Shown: piece after piece, positions 7,101 through 14,120 of the stretch
Position numbering within the stretch: the first letter of the stretch is position 1
Layout: each line of letters begins with the position of its first letter
Source: an uncultured Pleurocapsa sp.
GTDB lineage: Bacteria; Cyanobacteriota; Cyanobacteriia; Cyanobacteriales; Xenococcaceae
Direction: 5' to 3'
Assembly: GCA_937884735.1 (NCBI GenBank)
Contig: CAKZYI010000021.1
Coordinates: forward strand, 1 to 14,120
DNA: 14,120 nucleotides
Notes under the pieces: model-generated
What the model was told of the DNA's origin: nothing
Database searches by the model: none
Seen by the model: the letters and a program-made list of their open reading frames with translations, nothing else
Made by a program: the position numbers and the translations under genes

Positions 7101-8374
7101 AAGCATTGGCTTTAATTCTCAACTATGCAACCGAGGGTGCAACCCTGATTATTGCCCCTACTTCTGTCTGTATGAATTGGATTGGTGAAGCCCAGAAGTT
7201 TGCTCCTACGCTCAATCCTGTAGAGTTTGGTAGCAGTGACAGACAAAGTACTTTAGACGCTTTACAACCATTCGATTTATTTGTCTGTAGCTATGGCTTA
7301 TTACAGCAGGATGAATTAGCTGAGATGCTAGCCCAGGTAGAGTGGCAAACTATTGTCCTCGATGAAGCCCAAGCGATTAAAAACATGAGTACTAAGCGAT
7401 CGCAAGCAGCAATGAAGCTTCAGGGTAAATTTAAATTAATTACGACAGGGACACCCATTGAAAACCATCTGGGAGAATTATGGAATCTATTCCGCTTTAT
7501 CAATCCAGGCTTATTAGGATCTTGGGAACAGTTTAACCAAAACTTTGCCGTACCTATTGAAAGAAATCAAAATAAAGCCAAACGCAAACATCTTAAAAAA
7601 TTAATTCAGCCTTTTATTCTCCGTCGTACCAAAACCCAAGTATTATCAGAATTGCCTTCCCGCACCGAAATTACCCTCCATGTAGACATGTCTAAAGAAG
7701 AAACGGCATTCTACGAAGCTTTAAGACAAAAAGCGATCGCCAAACTAGCTGATACTGACGCTCAAGCAGGAACAAAACATCTCCAGGTATTAGCCGAAAT
7801 TATGAAGCTGCGTCGCGCCTGCTGTAATTCTCGTTTGGTAATGGCTGACAGCAGTTTACCAAGTTCTAAACTAGAATTATTTGGCGAAGTTTTGACAGAC
7901 TTGCTAGAAAATAACCACAAAGCTTTAGTATTTAGTCAATTTGTCGATCACTTACGCATTTTGCGAGATTACCTAGAACAGAATAACATTACCTATCAAT
8001 ATCTTGATGGCAGTACACCAGCCAAACAACGCAAGGTTAGAGTAGATAAATTCCAAGGAGGAGAAGGAGATGTATTCTTGATTTCCCTCAAAGCAGGAGG
8101 TACAGGATTGAATCTTACTGCTGCTGATTATGTTCTGCATATGGACCCTTGGTGGAATCCTGCCGTTGAAGACCAAGCAAGCGATCGCGCTCATCGCATT
8201 GGGCAACAGCGTCCAGTAACAATATATCGTCTAGTGACCAAAGACACAATCGAAGAAAAAATAGTCCAGCTACACCACCAAAAAAGAGATTTAGCCGATA
8301 GTCTATTAGAAGGCACAGAAATTAGCGGCAAAATGTCTACTGATGCCCTATTGCGCTTGATGACTGATGCTTAA
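4178..8374 (+). CDS. Large SNF2-family DEAD/DEAH-box ATPase
   Basis: This 1398-residue protein has a full SNF2 double-RecA motor at its C-terminus. A Q-motif-like L-R-D-Y-Q-Q-E-G is near 941-948. Walker A D-Q-M-G-L-G-K-T spans 966-973, D-E-A-Q 1062-1065 and motif III T-G-T-P 1090-1093. The second lobe starts with K-A-L-V-F-S-Q-F near 1248, motif V S-L-K-A-G-G-T-G-L-N spans 1303-1312, and motif VI Q-A-S-D-R-A-H-R-I-G-Q spans 1333-1343. These are diagnostic of Rapl/HepA-like SNF2 proteins, which translocate on double-stranded DNA to remodel protein-DNA or RNA polymerase complexes rather than unwind. The 940-residue N-terminal half is unusual: a winged-helix-like start (about 1-90), a TPR-like helical stretch (about 219-303) and a large uncharacterised part. 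ATG 4178 is taken because no better in-frame start is seen. No nuclease, methylase or DISARM partner is adjacent, so a role in repair or transcription recycling is as likely as defence. It ends with TAA and converges on the deacetylase. Confidence 0.92.
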   Translation: MSSPETEINQLRQAYIQEYENLPTIRKQIVRLYSVIYEPVNRSKFLKCLDALGEKTKQGKAFVSGTLKPHLEYLLDRDLLIQEWGKSPQCNPLIAEIATRDAIAEGTWEDMVKVAHTHMPIQTRYNSKDTRVFNSVEQLLREVRIGIYRQDMSFVWRQLECYQKNSYYPEPIQLDDILNLLLNNPFDPDWFCQLPQELYESGLISILLNSVIYLSPAESAFAILQAEADNPNGRFSDRLRLLLTEQLILRDDLATAKLHLEQVSADNQGSASIFWGWLAFIEGNCDQAINFYTLAYKSLKKSTKKKKIFFDSIAGIFFILALLKDGTPIRLKEAEGYCRIMATSNNWLSYTYAWLLKLLQIQQGDMSQKDWVYENGIDSYEQSHSIETFFCSLCLYWIDEKEARRRVPRLLKFLSDRAEAVGYYWLGVEAAELLFRLKTKKSLVAEINANTKAPSLVDLITPKQPWELSLTALANLQKPEVEVKLESAKRLVWLLTFYSTGFVLQPREQKITAKGSWSKGRAIAIKRLYNYAGEYEYFTTQDAKVCNQIEVNYYGYYSKAEYSFGDRAMVELIGHPLVFWEDSPTTRVDIVTGEPELIVKKVKEDRLTLEFSPKLSEDKEVVLVKETPTRIKVIEITTEHQRIATILGKKNCLNVPAAASEQVLAAIGGVSPIVTVHSDIGGGLSSAKEVPANSTPHVHLLPAGEGLKAALLCRPFGEVGSYYRPGKGGSTVIGEIEGERLQTTREIELEEELAENITKSSSVLTRHESESGEWLIEDPEDCLSLLLELQELEDKVIIEWPEGEKLRIAHQAGVNNFQMQIKRQNDWFSAIGELKLDENMVLDMENLLALLDQTSSRFIPLGEGQFIALTQQFRQRLDELRAFGNKKGKGLQFHSLTSIVLEDAIADMGVKADKHWKQQVKKLKEVKELQPQLPSTLQAELRDYQQEGFDWLSRLAHWGVGACLADQMGLGKTLQALALILNYATEGATLIIAPTSVCMNWIGEAQKFAPTLNPVEFGSSDRQSTLDALQPFDLFVCSYGLLQQDELAEMLAQVEWQTIVLDEAQAIKNMSTKRSQAAMKLQGKFKLITTGTPIENHLGELWNLFRFINPGLLGSWEQFNQNFAVPIERNQNKAKRKHLKKLIQPFILRRTKTQVLSELPSRTEITLHVDMSKEETAFYEALRQKAIAKLADTDAQAGTKHLQVLAEIMKLRRACCNSRLVMADSSLPSSKLELFGEVLTDLLENNHKALVFSQFVDHLRILRDYLEQNNITYQYLDGSTPAKQRKVRVDKFQGGEGDVFLISLKAGGTGLNLTAADYVLHMDPWWNPAVEDQASDRAHRIGQQRPVTIYRLVTKDTIEEKIVQLHHQKRDLADSLLEGTEISGKMSTDALLRLMTDA

Positions 8375-8431
8375 AAGTTGTCATGCCAAATCCCGATCTT
8401 TCATCTGTAGCAAACTTAAATCTAAACGGTA

Positions 8432-9157
8432 TTAGCAATCCATATCTAACAGTTGGCTAACGGTAACGATACGATAACCTCTTTGTCTCAAATCTTCTAA
8501 TATAATAGATAAGGCGATCGCCGTATTATTTGCCACCTTAATTGAATTGGCATGAAAAACCAAAATTGCCCCAGGGAAAATCATTTGCTTGGTATATATC
8601 GCCGTTAACCAAGGATGATTGGTAAGCTCGAAAGTATCAAAGGGAATCATTGAAGCTAATACCAGTTGGAGATCGTAATTATCTTTTGCAGTTAAATTTG
8701 CGATCGCTTTCTACATAGTCTGGTTATAAAAACCTCGCCCTGGACGATACCAACGAATACTATCTTCACCCGTAAGTTCTAATAACTTTTCATGAGCTTC
8801 TTTTAACTGCTGTTCAAACTGCTGGGGAGTTAGCAAAGCGTGGGTTTCGTCTATAACTCCATGATTGGCTATTTCATGACCATGAGCCATAATTTCGGGA
8901 ATGATTTGTGAATCTGGCAGCAGATGACTACTAATAATAAAAAAGGTTGCTCTAGCTGGCTCTAAATGACTATATTTTTGATTATGAAGAGCGACCGCAT
9001 TCAAAATTGTCTTCGTGCCACAGTCTCCCCTGTCCCATCTACAGGGTGCATCATCAATGGTCAATGCTACTGCCGTCTCTGTGTGCTTTTTATAGAAAAT
9101 AGCATCGGGAAATATTTGAGCGACACCATTAACTATTTCTTGCGATAAATTTTTCAT
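8432..9157 (-). pseudogene. Polysaccharide deacetylase (NodB family) with in-frame TAG
   Basis: A 242-codon frame from ATG 9155-9157 to TAA 8432-8434 is broken only by TAG at 8711-8713 (codon 149). The frame is identical on both sides and both halves belong to one NodB domain. Upstream: the metal/catalytic pair in T-I-D-D-A-P (D35, D36), histidines H94, H99 and H106 around G-H-E-I-A-N-H and D-E-T-H, and R-P-G-R-G-F at 138-143. Downstream: the C-terminal P-G-A-I-L-V-F-H-A motif and a normal end. The family removes N- or O-acetyl groups from peptidoglycan, chitin-like or exopolysaccharide. No signal peptide is seen. Reading starts at ATG 9157 rather than the TTG one codon earlier. A 148-residue truncated product would lack the last catalytic motif. 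Alternatives to true pseudogene are sequence error or read-through. It converges with the SNF2 gene across a 57-bp gap with no obvious hairpin. Confidence 0.82.
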
Positions 9158-9355
9158 CAATCTATAAATTAAGCTTAAGCCATCTCTTTACATCTATTTT
9201 GGAATAGAATTTTAATATGGCTCTATAGTTTGTATGAGAGCAAAAGGTTTTATTGAACAAGCATTTTAAAAATATTTATTCACACGCTAAAAGCGCGTTC
9301 TGAAGCGTCTGCCTATCATAACCGTTTCAATTTCTTAACCTGAAAGTAGCACTAA
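9158..9355. other. Divergent spacer between deacetylase and uvrC
   Basis: This 198-bp spacer should contain the promoters of both genes. It includes overlapping palindromes TTAAGCTTAA (9169-9178) and GCTTAAGC (9173-9180) just upstream of the deacetylase start. No LexA-like box and no clear -35/-10 pair could be identified, and no coding frame is seen. Confidence 0.45.
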
Positions 9356-11239
9356 ATGACTGCATTAACCGAAAATACACCATTATTAAAACAGCCCGAA
9401 CGTCTTGAAAGTCGTCTCAAAGAAATCCCTCCCGAACCTGGAGTATATTTTATGCGTTCGGAGAATGGAGATATACTCTACATTGGCAAGTCCAAAAAGT
9501 TGCGCTCGCGAGTTCGTTCTTATTTTCGCCCAGCACAAAAATTAAGCGATCGCATTGCGATGATGGTGCGTCAGGTAACAGAAATTGAATTTATTGTTAC
9601 CGACACTGAAGCTGAGGCACTGGCGTTAGAAGCTAATTTAATCAAAAAGCACCAGCCTTACTATAATGTAATGCTCAAGGACGATAAAAAATATCCTTAT
9701 GTGTGCATTACTTGGTCTGAAGATTATCCCCGTATTTTTATTACTCGCAAACGTCGCGCTACCAAAAAACGCGATCGCTATTATGGTCCTTATGTAGATA
9801 CTCGTTTACTACGCTACACTCTGCACATCATCAAGCGCGTCTTTCCCCTACGCCAGCGTCGCAAACCTTTATTTAAAGATCGTCCCTGTCTTAATTACGA
9901 CATGGGCAGATGCCCTGGAGTATGCCAGTCTTTAGTCACTCCAGAAGATTATAAAAAAATTGTCAACAAAGTAGCAATGGTTTTTCAGGGTAGAACTGAT
10001 GAACTAAATAGTACTTTGCAATCTCAGATGGAGAAGGCTGGAGAAAGATTAGACTTTGAAAAAGCGGCACAGTATCGAGATCAAATTAGAGCCTTATCTA
10101 GCCTTAATGCCGATCAAAAAGTATCTCTACCTGATGACACGGTTTCCCGCGATGCGATCGCTTTAGCTGCCGATGACAGGCACTGCTGTATTCAGCTATT
10201 CCAAATTCGAGCGGGTAAACTAGTCGGACGGCTAGGATTTTTTGCCGATGCCACTTCTGGTACACCAGGGGCGATTTTACAAAAGGTATTAGAAGAGCAT
10301 TATGCAACAGTTGAAGCAGTAGAAATTCCCACCGAAATACTAGTACAGCACGAATTACCAGAAGGAGAAATATTAACCCAATGGCTAACCAAACAAAAAG
10401 GAAAAAAAGTTACTTTGGTTAATCCCCAAAGACAGGTTAAGGCTGAACTAATAGAAATGGTAGAACGCAATGCCAACTATGAATTAGAACGGACTCAACG
10501 AGTAAGCGATCGCAACAATACCGCATTTCAAGATTTGGCTGCTATTCTCGATTTACCCGAAGTACCCAAGCGTATTGAAGGTTATGATATATCCCATGTC
10601 CAGGGTTCAAACGCTGTAGCTTCACAGGTTGTTTTTGTTGATGGTGTCCCAGCAAAACAACATTATCGTCACTATAAAATCAAAAATCCTGATGTCAAAA
10701 TTGGACATTCTGATGACTTTGCCAGTATGTCAGAAGTTCTTGGACGTCGCTTTCGAAAGTACAAAAATCCCACTGATAAATACGATTTAAATGGGGAAGA
10801 TTTTACCTAACTAGTAATGATTGATGGCGGAAAGGGACAATTGTCAGCGGTAGTCCGAGTACTCCAAGAGATGAACCTATTAGACGCAGTGACAGTAGTT
10901 AGTTTGGCAAAAAAACGAGAAGAGATCTTTTTACCAGGAGAGTCTAAACCTTTGGATACGGATTCAGAACAGCCAGGGGTGCAATTACTCCGAAGAGTCA
11001 GGGACGAATCCCATCGTTTTGCGGTTAGCTTCCATCGCCAACAAAGAATGAAAAGTAGCAGGCGATCGCGTTTGGAAGAGATTCCAGGCTTGGGTTTTCA
11101 CCGTCAAAAGCAACTTTTAGCCCACTTTCATTCCATTGACTATATCCGCGAAGCAGATGTAAAAAAATTAACAGAAGTTTCTGGTATTGGCGAAGCATTA
11201 GCCCAAGAAATTTATAATTATTTTCATCCCAATCAATAA
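9356..11239 (+). pseudogene. uvrC: UvrC excinuclease subunit with in-frame TAA
   Basis: UvrC makes both incisions in UvrABC nucleotide excision repair. The frame from ATG 9356 to TAA 11237-11239 spans 627 codons, the usual UvrC size, with one internal TAA at 10808-10810 (codon 485). Before it are the GIY-YIG nuclease (P-G-V-Y near 28-31, Y-I-G at 42-44, 3' incision), the UVR domain that binds UvrB (about 222-252), and the first RNase H-like catalytic Asp in Y-D-I-S-H-V-Q-G (D411). After it are M-I-D-G-G-K-G-Q (D490), D-E-S-H-R-F (H553) and tandem helix-hairpin-helix motifs (I-P-G-L-G and V-S-G-I-G). So the stop separates the 5'-incision triad. UvrC homologues usually read L-P-D-L-V-M-I-D-G-G; here F-T-stop-L-V-M, so the stop replaces or accompanies loss of the P-D region. 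ATG 10817 follows three codons after the stop, which permits reinitiation. Real nonsense mutation, sequence error and a split protein are all open. Confidence 0.88.
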
Positions 11240-11257
11240 TTAACTGGAGTGATTTTA

Positions 11258-11307
11258 CAAAAGCAAAGATGCTAAAGTATTTCAGTTTTTTAGTTTCTTT
11301 GCTTTTG
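11258..11307. terminator. Bidirectional hairpin between uvrC and kinase
   Basis: A perfect 11-bp inverted repeat, CAAAAGCAAAG at 11258-11268 and CTTTGCTTTTG at 11297-11307, encloses a 28-base loop in which CTAAA and TTTAG can pair further. It starts 19 bp after the uvrC stop and lies 6 bp past the stop of the convergent kinase gene, the expected place for a shared terminator. No long T-tract follows on either strand, so whether it is factor-independent is uncertain. Confidence 0.65.
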
Positions 11308-11313
11308 CAGCCA

Positions 11314-12909
11314 CTAAAATATCTGTTTTTCGGGCAAATTGGATTGTGCTAGTTTTTCTTCTACCTTTTTCAAAAGAGTAGATGTTTGAGGATAATTAGG
11401 ATTTAACTTCAAAGACTCTTCACAGTGGGCTTTGGCATCTTGATACTGTTCTAAATCGTATAAAGCCTGACAAAGCTGCGTCCAGGCTAAAAAATAGTCT
11501 GGCTTAGTTTTTAAGACCTGTCTAGTAGAGTCGATCGCTTCTCTGGGACGACCTAATTTGAGCAAAACCTGCCCTTTATTGAGCCATCCGAGGTAATAAT
11601 CAGGATCTACAGCGATCGCCTGATTATACTCTTGTAATGCTCGCTCGTACTGCTTAAGATCGAATCTTGCCAGTCCTCGACAATTCCATGCCTCAGAAAA
11701 GTCAGCGGCTACATCTGTGGCTTGAACGCAAGAGGAAAATTTCTCTAAATGGCGACCTAATTTACCCTGAGCATAACCTTTGTTTGTCCAGGCTTGAGCA
11801 AAATCACTACGATTAGCTAAGGCTTTATCAAAGCTAGAAATTGACTGTTCGTATTCCCCTGCCTCAATTAAACTGTTGCCTTCGTTGTAATATTTTAAAG
11901 CCTGCAAAGACTGCCAAATCTTAGGCGTAATAAATAACAATATTGCACTCAGAGGTAACACTGCAAACAGCAACCACTTTTTTGTACTTGAAGACTTGGG
12001 TTGCACAACTGCGCCACCCGTACCCGTACCTTTACCAAGCTCCACCTTGGCTGGTTTTGGAGTGATGGGAATCGGCTTTTGAGGATTACGAATATCCTCT
12101 AAATTTTCATTGGCATTTTTATACCTTTGCAAAAAATCATTGCGAATCATTTTGTCCAAAATGCGGGCTAGTTCATCGCTGCATTCAGGAGCGCGATCGC
12201 GCCATTTGATTTCTCCTGTATCGCGATCGCGGGGAAGCTGATCGGGATGAAAACCAGTTATTGCCTGAACCGCTGTAATTCCTAAAGCATAGACATCGCT
12301 GTTAAAGCGAGGATCCCCTCGTTGTTGTTCGCTAGCCATATAGCCAGGAGTTCCAATCGCCACCGTCAATACATTACCTTGACCCTCAGTTAAAGTCATA
12401 TTGGTAATTTCTTTGACTGCGCCAAAATCAATCAAAAATATTTTGCCATCAGAATCGCGACGAATCAGATTAGAAGGCTTGATGTCACGATGAATGACAT
12501 TATTTTGATGAACAAAAGCCAAAATTTCGAGAACTTCAATCAAAAATTCTTTTACCTCGGCTTCCGTCCACCTTTTTCCAGGGACAATCTCTACCTGGCT
12601 TAAATCTTTGCCTTGAATATATTCTTGAACTAGGTAAAACTCTTCATCTACCTCCAGGTGAGCCAATAGACGAGGAATTTGCTGATGGTCATTTAGTTTG
12701 TAAAGTACTTTGGCTTCATTATCGAATAGCCTTCTGGCAGTATCCAGAACAAAATCTTCATTAGATTGAGGCTGTAGTTTTTTGACCACACAGCGAGGGG
12801 GTGGATCTCCTGGGAGATGAGTATCCTCTGCTACATAAGTCTCACAAAAGCCTGTGGTTCTCAGACAATCGATAACTCGGTAGCGTCCTCCTATTAGCTC
12901 ATCAGACAT
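11314..12909 (-). CDS. Membrane Ser/Thr protein kinase with C-terminal TPRs
   Basis: This 531-residue Hanks-type kinase is of the cyanobacterial kinase-TPR kind. The frame opens at a TTG at 12939, but ATG 12909 gives the standard family start M-S-D-E-L-I-G-G-R-Y-R-V and is preferred. Numbering from it: the ATP-anchoring lysine is K43/K44 in C-V-V-K-K, catalytic H-R-D-I-K-P-S-N spans 140-147, D-F-G spans 161-163, and the activation segment reads G-T-P-G-Y-M-A-S-E-Q. The glycine-rich loop is degenerate: where relatives read G-x-G-G-F-G-x-T-Y, this protein has R-T-T-G-F-C-E-T-Y (about 17-25). One transmembrane helix (about 311-332) separates the cytoplasmic kinase from TPRs at about 337 to the C-terminus; these usually mediate protein contacts. 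Substrate and signal are unknown. It ends with TAG and shares the hairpin at 11258-11307 with uvrC. Two HIP1 palindromes 30 bp apart lie in the gene at 12193 and 12223. Confidence 0.92.
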   Translation of the reverse strand: MSDELIGGRYRVIDCLRTTGFCETYVAEDTHLPGDPPPRCVVKKLQPQSNEDFVLDTARRLFDNEAKVLYKLNDHQQIPRLLAHLEVDEEFYLVQEYIQGKDLSQVEIVPGKRWTEAEVKEFLIEVLEILAFVHQNNVIHRDIKPSNLIRRDSDGKIFLIDFGAVKEITNMTLTEGQGNVLTVAIGTPGYMASEQQRGDPRFNSDVYALGITAVQAITGFHPDQLPRDRDTGEIKWRDRAPECSDELARILDKMIRNDFLQRYKNANENLEDIRNPQKPIPITPKPAKVELGKGTGTGGAVVQPKSSSTKKWLLFAVLPLSAILLFITPKIWQSLQALKYYNEGNSLIEAGEYEQSISSFDKALANRSDFAQAWTNKGYAQGKLGRHLEKFSSCVQATDVAADFSEAWNCRGLARFDLKQYERALQEYNQAIAVDPDYYLGWLNKGQVLLKLGRPREAIDSTRQVLKTKPDYFLAWTQLCQALYDLEQYQDAKAHCEESLKLNPNYPQTSTLLKKVEEKLAQSNLPEKQIF

Positions 12910-12954
12910 AAGGTTTGCGAATTGAGTAAAATTAACCAACGGTAAGAGCGAAAA

Positions 12955-12990
12955 GGCTTAAGCCCCATGGGTTCGCCGTAAGACGACGAA
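12955..12990. repeat. Cluster of GC-richer palindromes between kinase and icd
   Basis: Within 36 bp lie GGCTTAAGCC (12955-12964), CCCATGGG (12964-12971) and a stem-loop pairing 12972-12978 with 12984-12990 (6 of 7 bases paired, 5-base loop). The rest of the 12910-13118 spacer is AT-rich, so this island stands out. Possible identities are an icd terminator, a leader element of the kinase, or a copy of a dispersed palindromic repeat. No T-tract supports a simple terminator. Confidence 0.4.
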
Positions 12991-13118
12991 GTAATCTCTA
13001 ACTGAGCAAAGATATAATAAATAACCAATTAATTGAGAACAGATATACAAGACTATATCAAAGGATTTTTAATAAAACATCCTTCTGTTTAACCTAATTG
13101 TATTTTAGTTTACCGATA

Positions 13119-14120
13119 TTATGCATAATGTTTATTTATTGCCTGAGCAAACTCCGAACATTTTAGCGGAGGATCTACGGGTGGATTCATTAATCTAGCT
13201 AGATCGTAAGTCACCTCCCGATTGGCGATCGCTTTTGCTAAACCAGTTTGAATTAGATCTGCGGCTTCTTGCCAACCCATAAACTCTAGCATCATTACCC
13301 CAGAAAGAATTACCGAACCAGGATTGATACGATCTAGCCCTGCATGTTTGGGTGCTGTGCCGTGAGTTGCCTCAAAAATGGCGCAGTTATCTCCTATATT
13401 AGCCCCAGGACTCATTCCCAAACCCCCAACAATTGCCGCCGCCGCATCGGAGAGATAATCGCCGTTGAGGTTCATTGTCGCCAAGATAGAGTACTCATCA
13501 GGGCGGGTTTGGATTTGCTGGAAAATACTATCAGCAATGCGATCGTTAACCATTATTTTGCTTTTCCACTTTCCACCACCATGACTGTCCCAGATATCAT
13601 CTAAGATTTGCTGTACTTCTTGACAGATTTTTTGCTGCTTTTCAGGAGTTAAAGAGTCGTATCCAGGGTCAATTTGACGCGCATTATCTTCTACGCTTAA
13701 TTCTCTATCTGCTTCCTTGTTGCTCAAAACCCAAGATTCTCGCTCGGTGATGCACTCTTGACGAAACTCACTTTTGACTAATTCATAGCCCCAGTCGCGA
13801 AAAGCACCCTCAGTATACTTCATGATGTATCCCTAGTGTACTAGAGTAACCTGCTGCTTCTCTGAAGAAAGGGTCAGAGCGTGTTGGATCGCTTTTTTAA
13901 TTAGACGTTGGGAACCAGTTTTTCTGATGGGCTTAATGCCAATTCCTGCATCTAAAGGGATCTGTTTGCTACCGTGTTCGGGAGTGCTAGGAATCAAATC
14001 TTTATTGAGCAACTCAATCAATTTCTGACCAATTTCATCCCCCTGTTTCCATTCAATTCCCAAGTATATGTCTTCGGTGTTTTCTCGATAGACAATCACC
14101 TCTAGCTTTTCAGGATATTT
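13119..14120 (-). pseudogene. icd: NADP-type isocitrate dehydrogenase, in-frame TAG, 5' end outside window
   Basis: Icd oxidises isocitrate to 2-oxoglutarate, the carbon skeleton for nitrogen assimilation in cyanobacteria. The window holds 333 codons to TAA 13119-13121; the start lies beyond base 14120. Visible motifs are V-I-V-Y-R-E-N-T-E-D-I-Y (substrate-binding Arg and catalytic Tyr), N-D-R-I-A-D and N-G-D-Y-L-S-D (metal-binding Asp region), G-G-L-G-M-S-P-G-A-N-I-G, and H-G-T-A-P-K-H-A-G of the NADP site. A cyanobacterial insertion (around R-Q-E-C-I-T-E-R-E) is present. TAG at 13833-13835 interrupts the frame exactly where the family has the first Lys of V-H-K-G-N-I-M-K-Y-T-E-G, equivalent to catalytic Lys230 of the E. 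coli enzyme; the next-but-one residue is also altered (Asn to Tyr). The rest is intact, so the lesion is recent or a sequence error. ATG 13823 follows four codons after the stop. The codon at 14097 is an internal GTG (Val), not a start. Confidence 0.9.

Noticed and set aside
4178..8374. DISARM or other SNF2-containing defence island
   Set aside because: No methyltransferase, DUF1998, phospholipase D or other required partner genes lie nearby; chlM is a chlorophyll enzyme and not a DNA methylase.
10811..10816. Shared CTAGTA hexamer near the uvrC and icd stops as a common insertion scar
   Set aside because: In both genes CTA GTA encodes the conserved Leu-Val of the native protein, so the match comes from normal coding sequence.
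14097..14099. GTG as the start codon of an 88-residue gene
   Set aside because: It is an internal valine of icd; the frame continues upstream as K-Y-P-E-K-L-E to the window edge, matching the family.
3754..14120. Reassigned TAA/TAG stop codons (non-standard genetic code)
   Set aside because: Intact genes here end normally with TAA (chlM, SGNH, SNF2, uvrC end, icd end), and the kinase ends with TAG at its expected C-terminus. The interrupted positions do not share one amino acid (Lys in icd, probably Gln in the Ada-like remnant).

Overview
The window looks like a low-GC cyanobacterial chromosome. It carries about 20 copies of the HIP1 palindrome GCGATCGC, far more than chance, a chlorophyll-synthesis gene (chlM), a cyanobacterial-type isocitrate dehydrogenase, a Ser/Thr kinase with C-terminal TPRs, and RAGTAAT heptamer tandem repeats of the kind cyanobacteria carry. 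Genus cannot be fixed from the sequence alone.

Layout: (1) 1-2577, minus strand: chlM followed closely by a NERD nuclease-domain/UvrD-like helicase gene that runs off the left edge. (2) 2578-4177: a divergent intergenic region with AT-rich palindromes, a complete SGNH/GDSL hydrolase (+), then a decayed spacer holding an Ada-like HTH remnant cut off at a heptamer array. (3) 4178-8374: a 1398-residue SNF2-family helicase (+). (4) 8432-9157: a polysaccharide deacetylase (-) split by one in-frame TAG. (5) 9356-11239: uvrC (+) split by one in-frame TAA. (6) 11314-12909: a membrane Ser/Thr kinase with TPRs (-), sharing a hairpin terminator with uvrC. (7) 13119-14120: the C-terminal three quarters of icd (-), split by one in-frame TAG at the conserved lysine of the H-K-G-N-I-M-K motif. 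Its 5' end is outside the window.

No classic multi-gene defence or biosynthetic system is evident. The most unusual pattern is that four loci (Ada-like remnant, deacetylase, uvrC, icd) each carry a stop codon in an otherwise readable frame. In the last three the frame is kept on both sides and the motifs on both sides are intact. Such lesions in uvrC and icd could be sequence error, very recent pseudogenization, mixed alleles in a polyploid cell, or tolerated by read-through or reinitiation; uvrC and icd have a native ATG 3 and 4 codons after the stop. The sequence alone does not decide.

Functionally the neighbourhood is mixed: photosynthesis (ChlM), central carbon/2-oxoglutarate supply (Icd), DNA repair or nucleic-acid remodelling (UvrC, Ada remnant, SNF2 and NERD helicases), envelope (deacetylase) and signalling (kinase). 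Apart from chlM plus the NERD helicase, there is no sign that the genes form operons.
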